A DNA stretch of 7,045 nucleotides from Ruminococcaceae bacterium UBA866 (lineage in GTDB: Bacteria > Bacillota > Clostridia > Oscillospirales > Ruminococcaceae), in contig DBGA01000039.1 in assembly GCA_002295325.1 (NCBI GenBank), positions 9,218-16,262 on the forward strand, in the 5' to 3' direction. Position 1 is the stretch's first letter. Every line of letters begins with the position of its first letter. Positions 1 to 6,300 of the stretch are shown here, piece after piece. A program made the position numbers and the translations under genes. The notes under the pieces are model-generated. The model made no database searches and had not been told where the DNA came from. It saw nothing but the letters and a program-made list of their open reading frames with translations.

Positions 1-802
1 GTTCTTGACGCTTTGCAATTCCTCCCTCTGCTTTCAGCTCCTCAAGTGCCTTAGAAAAAGCAAGCACAACATGGGTTGGGGAGGTAAACCTCCATTTTCC
101 GTCCTTGTCCATATCTTCCCACTGGTCATATAAATCAAGAGAAAGGCTTCTTGCAATTCCTTTACATTTTTCAAGCTTTTCTTTTTTGGCGATGATAAAG
201 GAAAAGCCCGGAACACCTTGAATGCACTTGTTTGCGCTACTGATAATAAAATCAATTCCATAGGTAGCAACATCAATTTCAATTCCGCCAAAACTGCTCA
301 TAGCATCAACAATAAAGGTTTTGTTATATTTTTTGCAAATATTCCCGACGGTGGCAAGGTCATTTAGAATGCCTGTTGTGGTTTCGCAGTGCACCATTGC
401 AATATGGGTTATCTCTTTATCATTGCCAATCAGTCTTTCAATCTCGTCAGCTGAAATAATTTTATTATATTTCTCCTCATAAACCACGGTTTTGAGCTTG
501 CTATAGCGGCAGATATCTACGATACGTTTTCCGTATTCACCATTGGTGCAGACAAGTATTTTATCGGTATCACTTACAGCCGATGAAATAACCGACTCAA
601 CGCCAAAAGTACCGCTACCCTGCATTAAAACTGCTATATAGCCATTTTTTGAAACATGAGCAAGATCCAAAAGCTCAGCTCTAATTTTTTGCGTTATAGA
701 CTTATAATCGTCGTCCCAAGTACAGTGGTCAAAAAGCATTTCTTGCTTTACGGTATCGGTTGTGGTCAACGGTCCGGGAGTTAGCAGTTTATAATTTTTC
801 AT
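1..802 (-). CDS. phnW: 2-aminoethylphosphonate--pyruvate transaminase (PhnW), C-terminus cut by window edge
   Basis: PhnW is a PLP-dependent class V (fold type I) aminotransferase that moves the amino group of 2-aminoethylphosphonate to pyruvate, giving phosphonoacetaldehyde and alanine. It acts in the cytosol in phosphonate breakdown, or in reverse in aminophosphonate synthesis. The frame is open from the ATG at 802 to the left edge: 267 residues of a family usually about 360 long. Family hallmarks visible are LLTPGPLTTT (residues 6-15), CTWDDDY (27-33), QGSGTFGVESV (61-71), VHCETTTGILN (137-147), the VDAMSSFGG segment (165-173, Asp166 being the expected PLP-pyridine contact), and SANKCIQGVPGF (189-200), where Lys192 should form the Schiff base. 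KWRFTSPTH (236-244) also fits. The start has a good RBS at 811-818. The gene upstream, probably a former operon partner, is decayed. Downstream genes that would separate catabolism from biosynthesis lie outside the window. Identification is strong from memory of the family; no search was run. Confidence 0.95.
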   Translation of the reverse strand, partial: MKNYKLLTPGPLTTTDTVKQEMLFDHCTWDDDYKSITQKIRAELLDLAHVSKNGYIAVLMQGSGTFGVESVISSAVSDTDKILVCTNGEYGKRIVDICRYSKLKTVVYEEKYNKIISADEIERLIGNDKEITHIAMVHCETTTGILNDLATVGNICKKYNKTFIVDAMSSFGGIEIDVATYGIDFIISSANKCIQGVPGFSFIIAKKEKLEKCKGIARSLSLDLYDQWEDMDKDGKWRFTSPTHVVLAFSKALEELKAEGGIAKRQE

Positions 803-810
803 ATTAATAA

Positions 811-818
811 TCCTCTCT
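811..818 (-). promoter_or_regulatory. Ribosome binding site of phnW
   Basis: On the minus strand the sequence AGAGAGGA lies 8 bases before the ATG at 802, matching a Shine-Dalgarno site and fixing the phnW start. It overlaps the stop codon of the decayed reading frame just upstream (TAA at 820-818), a layout typical of translationally close operon genes. Confidence 0.75.
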
Positions 819-1025
819 TATTTACAGCTTTCAGAAATTTTCTGATGCTCTTGCAATATCTCAACAGTCAAACCTTTTTCATATGTTTAGGATAATCGAG
901 CTTTTGTTCCACCGTGACAGACTCCCCTCGTAAATTGCCAGATGATAGACTTTTTGTATTTCGGGAGGAACATTTTCTACAATACATTTTACCATTTCAG
1001 CCACAAGCGGGTTGGATTTATCAAA
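818..1025 (-). pseudogene. Decayed C-terminal part of an unidentified gene, formerly upstream of phnW
   Basis: Three minus-strand frames together give a protein-like C-terminus. Frame one (about 1025-924) reads FDKSNPLVAEMVKCIVENV and on to AIYEG. A shift at the run of four G (927-924) continues as ESVTVEQKLDYPKHMKK (924-874). A second shift at the A/G run near 874 continues as GLTVEILQEHQKISESCK and ends at TAA 820-818. Each frame meets a stop soon after the point where the next takes over. The terminal stop is 15 bases before the phnW ATG, so the gene was probably in an operon with phnW. I do not recognise the family. Reading the three pieces as one broken protein is inference, based on their order, strand, amino-acid composition and operon-like spacing. 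Confidence 0.5.
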
Positions 1026-1080
1026 TCATATCCATGTTTTCTGGATGTTTCAAATCCTTGAGAGAAGTTGCATTGTGGGG

Positions 1081-1263
1081 TTATTTCCATATCATAGTAA
1101 GCTTCCTTAGAATAAACTCCGATACAAAACTGTTTTTTGGCGTACACAAAATTTCAAGAGGAGTTGAATATTGAGAGATTATGCCGTCGTCAATCGACAA
1201 GTTTATGTAGTTCAGTATTGTATTTGAACCAAAAGACTTTTTAATGTTTAAAAGCTCTAACAT
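1081..1263 (-). pseudogene. ABC-transporter ATP-binding protein with internal deletion (N-terminus fused to C-terminus)
   Basis: This is a 60-codon open frame with its own ATG at 1263 and a strong RBS (GGGGGGAGG, 1277-1269, 5 bases before the ATG). Residues 1-25 are a typical ABC ATPase beginning (MLELLNIKKSFGSNTIL, then NLSIDDG). Instead of running into Walker A, the frame passes straight into SQYSTPLEILCTPKNSFVSEFI (residues 28-49). That matches the end of the catalytic domain (usual form: GTP-EEI-NP-N-FV-FI) found in osmoprotectant and amino-acid type importers. It then ends LRKLTMIWK. Walker A, the Q-loop, the LSGGQ signature, Walker B and the H-loop are all missing, about 160-190 residues by family comparison. 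It cannot hydrolyse ATP. The FI-LRKL stretch resembles OpuCA-like glycine-betaine ATPases, but the substrate cannot be assigned. The RBS and start are intact, so a short peptide could still be made. Confidence 0.75.
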
Positions 1264-1268
1264 ATATA

Positions 1269-1277
1269 CCTCCCCCC
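1269..1277 (-). promoter_or_regulatory. Ribosome binding site of the ABC ATPase remnant
   Basis: The minus strand reads GGGGGGAGG followed by TATAT and the ATG at 1263, a spacing of 5 bases from a strongly complementary Shine-Dalgarno sequence. It picks the internal methionine (MLELL) rather than the upstream ATG at 1314, which would add 17 residues not seen in the family. Confidence 0.7.
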
Positions 1278-1501
1278 TTTCATAGATAGAAATTATTATA
1301 TTGCAATGTATCACATTTATAATTATACAAGCAGTATGTAAAATCTGTTAGCGATGTTTCGTTATTTTTATGTAAAAAAATATGCAATAATGTAATTTTT
1401 CATCGTTTTTTATTTACTTTGTGATTAATAATTATGGTAGATATAAAGTAAAAACTTACGTCAAATATAACAACCATTTAGAAGCTTGAAATATTCTCAA
1501 T
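1278..1501. other. AT-rich stretch without a recognised gene
   Basis: The interval is very AT-rich, with several homopolymer A and T runs. It separates the ABC ATPase remnant (minus strand) from the recombinase remnant (plus strand). A TATAAT-like element occurs on the minus strand around 1319-1330, but I see no convincing -35 box at the right distance, so I do not call a promoter. No RNA gene or long reading frame is evident. Part of it may be more of the recombinase gene, decayed past recognition. Confidence 0.5.
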
Positions 1502-1755
1502 TCCATTCAAGCAGAAATTCGCACTGAGCCCACCAAAAATCGGTTAGACGAATTGGAGGAACTTAAGAGCAAGTTTTATTCTGGATGCAAAAATTTAGAA
1601 CAGCGGATGGTGCTGATAAAATAGAGTGACAAGGGTTGATTGATAGCTTTGTAAATGCAATTTATTTTAACAAGGACAAAGTTATTATTACCTTTAACTA
1701 CATGGACGTCACAAAACCAACGACCTTAGATGAGGTCATTGGTTTTGTTTTATAA
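1502..1755 (+). pseudogene. C-terminal remnant of a large serine site-specific recombinase
   Basis: The plus strand reads a helical charged stretch (RLDELEELKSKFYSGCKNLE), interrupted by TAG at 1622. Shifted by one frame from 1636 it reads LIDSFVNAIYFNKDKVIITF, then NYMDVTKPTTLDEVI, and ends at TAA 1753-1755. The FVN-IY---DK--ITFNY-D--K--TL-EV ending is characteristic of the C-terminal tail of large serine recombinases of clostridial transposons and prophages. The recombinase catalytic domain with its serine, and the zinc-ribbon region, are absent, and stops occur upstream of 1490. It is therefore a broken fragment left by a mobile element. Assignment rests on pattern recognition of the tail; a profile search of the joined frames would settle it. 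Confidence 0.65.
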
Positions 1756-1798
1756 TTACTCACTGCTAATCAAACGTAAAATCTAATAAAACGAAAAA

Positions 1799-1883
1799 GC
1801 CAGTATAACTGGGTACGAAATATAAAAATAGCTCCACAAGATTTAGCTTTTGGGCTAGTCTTGTGGAGCTTTGTTTTACTGGC
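1799..1883. terminator. Nested inverted repeat, probable bidirectional terminator
   Basis: A perfect 12-bp stem pairs 1830-1841 (AGCTCCACAAGA) with 1859-1870 (TCTTGTGGAGCT) around a 17-base loop. The loop itself contains a small TAGC/GCTA pairing. Outside it, GCCAGTA (1799-1805) pairs with TACTGGC (1877-1883). On the plus strand the inner stem is followed by TTGTTTT. On the minus strand it is followed by a short run of T. It sits between the plus-strand recombinase remnant and the end of the minus-strand GGDEF gene, where transcripts would converge. The outer arms are more than a simple terminator needs, so a small mobile repeat is the alternative. Confidence 0.65.
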
Positions 1884-1964
1884 CTTGTAAAGATGTAGTG
1901 TTTTACCATCGAGGAACATTTTATATATCAGCAACTTAAAATTATTTGAAAGATTCTTTAAATT

Positions 1965-2855
1965 CTACACTCCAACGGTACGATTTCTTCCTAGTTGTTT
2001 TGCTTCGTACATTCTTTTATCAGCCAATGATATTAATTCTTGGGCGGTCAATGGTGTATCTTCCATCGTATATATTCCTAGAGATGCAGTAGTGGTAATT
2101 TCTTCTTTTGTTGATATCACCAATTCTGATATTTTACAGCGAATTCTTTCCGTAATTCGGTAAGCTTCATCTTTTGCAGTATTATACAAACAAATTATAA
2201 ACTCATCACCACCATAACGGGCAGCCCAATCGATATCAGAACGAATGCATTTCACAAGTGCATTTGTAATCTCAGTAAGGATTTTATCCCCGAAGCTATG
2301 TCCGTAAATATCATTTATTTTTTTTAGGTTATCGAGATCTAAAAAAACTAGTGATAAAGGTAACTTCTCCATGGTTGCTCTAACAATATCTGCCGGCAAG
2401 CGTTCGTCAACATATCTTCTGTTATATAATCCTGTTAATTTATCCTTAATCGCTAACTCGTTGGTCTCTGCTATAAAATTGCGCATCAAACTGACTTCCG
2501 AATAAATGCCCGAGCCAACTGTCATGGTGTCTGTAACAATTTTTAATAATTCTAAAATTGTGGGTTTATCTACGTTTTCTATCGGGAGAGCAGTTACCAT
2601 CATAATTTCATCAGCCGACTGCTCTAACTTCAGAATACACTTGTTGCTGAGGTGTGCGCGTACGGATATGCAATTATCACATATCTTTCCGTTCTTCCAA
2701 TAATCATAGCAGATATTGTCAGTTTCCCTTCTTTCACACCCACGATATTCAATTACTATTTTATTTACGGGATCTACAAGTCTAACCACATCATACATTT
2801 TATTAAAAAAAGCTAAATTTTCTTCCAACTTAGCAAGAACAATACTATCAGGCAA
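1965..2855 (-). CDS. GGDEF-domain diguanylate cyclase with cysteine-rich PAS-like N-terminus
   Basis: This 296-residue protein is predicted to make cyclic di-GMP from two GTP. The catalytic domain spans about residues 135-294. It has DKLTGLYNRRY (138-148), FLDLDNLKKINDIYGHSFGD (171-190) with the metal-binding Asp and the substrate Asn, the intact active-site loop RYGGDEF (213-219), and ADKRMYEAKQLGRN (278-291). The usual RxxD inhibitory site five residues before GGDEF is not intact: the position reads SDID, with Arg one place too early. The N-terminal ~125 residues have no signal peptide or membrane segment. They look like a small PAS-type sensor with five cysteines (40, 49, 59, 62, 73), including a CDNC pair, which could bind metal, an Fe-S cluster or sense redox state (inference). 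The start is TTG at 2855, chosen because an ideal RBS precedes it. A sigma-A-like promoter lies at 2897-2925, so it is probably transcribed on its own. Confidence 0.93.
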   Translation of the reverse strand: MPDSIVLAKLEENLAFFNKMYDVVRLVDPVNKIVIEYRGCERRETDNICYDYWKNGKICDNCISVRAHLSNKCILKLEQSADEIMMVTALPIENVDKPTILELLKIVTDTMTVGSGIYSEVSLMRNFIAETNELAIKDKLTGLYNRRYVDERLPADIVRATMEKLPLSLVFLDLDNLKKINDIYGHSFGDKILTEITNALVKCIRSDIDWAARYGGDEFIICLYNTAKDEAYRITERIRCKISELVISTKEEITTTASLGIYTMEDTPLTAQELISLADKRMYEAKQLGRNRTVGV

Positions 2856-2863
2856 AATATCCC

Positions 2864-2870
2864 CCTCCTT
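2864..2870 (-). promoter_or_regulatory. RBS that fixes the TTG start of the GGDEF gene
   Basis: The minus strand has AAGGAGG followed by 8 bases and then TTG CCT GAT. The next ATG in frame is at residue 20, too far from this site, so the TTG is the likely start codon. Confidence 0.8.
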
Positions 2871-2896
2871 TCTTCGATTAACGAAACCAGTATTTT

Positions 2897-2925
2897 TTTA
2901 TATGGTATCATATTTATGCTAACAA
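2897..2925 (-). promoter_or_regulatory. Candidate sigma-A promoter of the GGDEF gene
   Basis: On the minus strand TTGTTA (2925-2920) and TATAAA (2902-2897) are separated by exactly 17 bases. Each is a close match to the TTGACA/TATAAT consensus, and they lie about 40 bases ahead of the start codon. Support is by sequence only, in an AT-rich background where chance matches are common. Confidence 0.5.
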
Positions 2926-2994
2926 AACAAGAGTAGATATCCGAATTTCATCTTGATAGATACCTTTTACTTAGTCCCTGTCCATATTTTGGGG

Positions 2995-3254
2995 TTAATT
3001 GCTCGATACACTTTTAGCATGTACCACAAACCTGGTATCTTCAAACTCATATGAGCAGGTTATTAAAGTTAATATGTTATCATCTTGCTCACCTTAACGT
3101 CAGTCTCATAAATTGAACTGTTAATGATTACATCAAGATACTGCGCATATTCCATATCATTTTTGAATTCAACTTGTAAAAAGTCATCACCTAGTCGATA
3201 AATATAACAATCAAACCTTATTTAATCGTCTTCCAATGTTTTATCATAGAAACC
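2995..3254 (-). pseudogene. Decayed C-terminal part of a class B-type sortase
   Basis: Sortases are membrane-tethered cysteine transpeptidases that attach LPXTG-type proteins to the cell wall. In one minus-strand frame the remnant reads FYDKTLEDD, a TAA stop (3224-3222), then YIYRLGDDFLQVEF, NDMEYAQYLDVI and SSIYETDVKVS. A frameshift near 3090 leads into EQDDNILTLITCSYEFEDTR followed by FVVHAKSVSS, ending at TAA 2997-2995. TLITC carries the catalytic cysteine, and the Arg of EDTRFVV is the conserved active-site arginine. The catalytic His region, about the first 130 residues and the membrane anchor are missing. It directly follows the IPQTG adhesin gene on the same strand, the usual place for a dedicated sortase, so it was probably that protein's own sortase. 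With a stop, a frameshift and no N-terminus it is surely non-functional. Confidence 0.8.
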
Positions 3255-3260
3255 TCAAAG

Positions 3261-3295
3261 AGGTTGGTGTATTCCTCAAAAGAATACACCAACCT
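3261..3295 (-). terminator. Perfect 14-bp hairpin just after the adhesin gene
   Basis: AGGTTGGTGTATTC (3261-3274) is the exact reverse complement of GAATACACCAACCT (3282-3295), leaving a 7-base loop. It begins 8 bases beyond the adhesin stop codon. Read on the minus strand it is followed by CTCTTTGAGG, a weak T tract, so it is likely the adhesin transcription terminator or an mRNA 3'-end stabiliser. A boundary repeat left by the deletion that removed the sortase N-terminus is possible. Confidence 0.6.
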
Positions 3296-3302
3296 GCTTT
3301 CA

Positions 3303-6300
3303 TTAATTGTTTTCTTGTTTCTTATTTATTTTTTTGCCTAGCAACAGCAAAGCAATATTCGACAGACAGCTGATGGCAAACAACCACACCATAGCCAAAG
3401 TCGTATCTCCGGTCTGCGGAATATTTTCTTTCGATTTTGGAACTGTTGATGTAACACTCGATTTATCATCGCCATCTGAATTCCCATCGCTTTTTTCGTT
3501 AATAACGGTATACTGAAGTACTGCACCATCAGACAAAATGTCAGCTTTTATCACTTGGTTGCTCTTCACATACATATCAGGGGCTTGGGTCTCCATAATT
3601 GTGTAATTCCCATAAAGGATATCGGTAAATTTTACCCTACCGTCTATGTTGCTTGCTGCCTCAGCAACTAAGTTGCCACCTTCATCATATAGTGCAAACT
3701 TAGCACCTTGCAGTGGTTCTTTTTCAGTATTTATCTTCAGTATCTCAATATCACCACGTATCTGCGGTGTGTTGACCCACTGTTTTTGTTTGTTGGTAAA
3801 TACGCCAAGGTCATATGTCTTCCCATCTTCACTCACATTCACCGTCAGGAGGGTGTTGGACAATACAAATCCGGCTGGCGCCACTGTTTCCTTGACGATA
3901 TACTCCCCATAAGAAATACCATGGAATAATGCTATCCCGTCCTCTCCAGTGACAGCTGAAGCAATCGGGGTGCTAAAATTCGTGTCATTCTTTAGGTAAA
4001 GCGTGAATTCAGCATTTTTTAACGGTGTTACGCGATTCTCTTGAGTCTTCTTAACCTGTATATTTCCTTGCATAACTTGATTTGATACAGACGCAGGAGC
4101 TGCAGTTACTATAACATTATTTTCTCTAATGGATGCAGTAAGTACAACATTCGTGATAAAATATCCTTGTGGTGGGTTAGTCTCTCTAATGGAATAATCT
4201 CCATAAGGAATATGCTCAAACAGCACTTCTCCGCTCTGAATACTGATTGCGGTTGCTACAATATTTCCACCCTGGTCATACAAGGAGAATTCTGCGCCTG
4301 CCAGAGGACTTCCCCCAGCACCCAGTTTGCTAAAACGAATTCCTCCATAAATTCTCTCGTTAGCATACTCATAACTTATATCATGCGTGGTGTCCACACC
4401 TTTTATTGTAAAGGTGTGACCTGTGCTGCTAATAACATAACCTGTAGGTGCGTTTATTTCTTTTACAGTATAAGGCACATCAAACCTGAGCATATCAAAT
4501 AACACGAAACCGTCTGTACCAGTTGTCGCTTGATCAACCACATTTCCATATTTATCAATAAGCTCAAACTTTGCGCCTTGCAATTTTGTGGTTTTGTTCT
4601 CGGCATCCACCTTAAACACTTTAATACTGCCTACTTCACCAGCTCCGGTGCTACCGGATCCGGCCCAAGAAACTACTATTGGTTGCGAATCGCCTTGTTG
4701 CAGTGATCCAGTGCCATTAAATTTTGCTTGATTTAAAAATGGAGATTTGGTTTTGTCCGTCACATTAGTTCTGAATGTGAGACGGTAAGAGCCAGAATCT
4801 GGGGATGGTAAATGGAAAGTAAACATACGTTCAGCCAAATCATACTGCACATTTGCGGCTGTGAGCGGAATCTCGCCACCAACAATCAGATTGCCAGAGG
4901 AGTCAATACTTTGGTGAAAAAGTTTAACTGATGCCGTGTCAAGCGCAAGCCCTTCTTGCAATTTATCGGTGATGGCTGCATCACTCAAAGAGATACTATT
5001 GGCATTGATGTTGATTGTCCAATCGATATATTTCTTGCCCGAAGTATACGCACCGGTTTTGCTGATAACAGTATTGCGAATATTCTGTGTGCCTGTGCTT
5101 ACCACACCACCAGGTACAATATTATGCCTGAGTGTGGAAGTATTTTGAATTGCTTTGTCACCATTTGTCTGAAAAATACTTAGATCGGTGACTTGTGTTT
5201 GAAATGTAATCGTGTATGTCTGGTTGATTGTCGCCGGAAATGTATAGGTCAGCGTACCACTTTTTGATTCATCGCTCGTCGGACTATAGAAAAAACCAGT
5301 GGGGTCTGCCCCATTATCAATGGCAGCAGTGCCCTCAATATATTTCATTCCTTTTGGAATATTGTCTGTGAAAACTGCATTGTTAAGCAACATCTGATTG
5401 CCGTTAACGACAACTTTCCAGCTGATGATACGCGTCGTGTAGTCATAGCCAGCTCCGGTTTTTTTCACCACTTCACTCACTACGTTTTGACTTCCCACGG
5501 ACTTTGATTCGGTAATATTGTCTCCTGTTATGCTCGCCTCATTTTTATAGGTTGTATTCGCATTGCCTGCAAAAACAGTGGGATCGGTCACTTTCGTTTT
5601 AAATTCTATGATATAGCTATCACTGATTGTCGTTCCAAATATGTAGGTGAGCGTGCCCGTTTTTGTTGTGTCACCATCTACAGCAGGAGTATATGCAAAT
5701 TTACTTACGTCTGCACCTTTATCAATGGTGGCAGATCCTGCTACATATTCTTGGCCAATCTTAATAAAATCCGTAATGACTGGATTTTGAATGGAAATTT
5801 TATTTTCATTTACAGTAGCTCTCCATGTGATTTCGCCGTTTGCCTTATTGTAGGAAACACCCTGCTTACGAATGATATTTGTAGATGCCTCCACCTCTTC
5901 GCCGCTTGTAGCGTTGCCGGGAACACCATCTCCGGTTAACCTAGCCGTATTTGTATATTTTTTTGGTGTATTGGACGTAAAGGCTTCCTGCTCCACATTT
6001 GTGTAGAACTTAATCGTGTGCTTTTCAGAGATTGCACCCAAATTAAATGCTATATTAGGGTGGGTGTAGGTAAACGCAGAAGAAGCTACTCCATCAATAG
6101 TTATATTGGTTGTATCCAAAGTCAAGCCAGTCGGCAATGCATCCGTAACAATAGCGTTTGAAACGCTTACTCCATTTTGATTGACTTCAATTGTCCATTC
6201 GATTTGTTTGGTCGTTGAATTGTAGTTTCCTGTTTTTGAAATGAAGTTAATTGGCACATTAACTGATGCTTCATTGGATATTACAAATGTGCCATCATGG

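Noticed and set aside
34..291. Minus-strand frame of 85 codons inside phnW
   Set aside because: It lies in another frame of a clearly coding region, with no RBS and no recognisable protein; it is a shadow of phnW.
914..1174. Plus-strand frame of 86 codons
   Set aside because: It is antisense to the ABC ATPase remnant and the decayed phnW partner. It has no RBS and no protein-like motifs.
1319..1360. Possible promoter for the ABC ATPase remnant
   Set aside because: A TATAAT-like box exists, but no acceptable -35 element lies 16-18 bases upstream. In such AT-rich DNA the box alone is not evidence.
4167..4502. Plus-strand frame of 111 codons within the adhesin region
   Set aside because: It is antisense to the SpaA-type repeats, with unusual composition rich in Cys and Ile/Ser and no RBS. 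The long adhesin frame explains the sequence.
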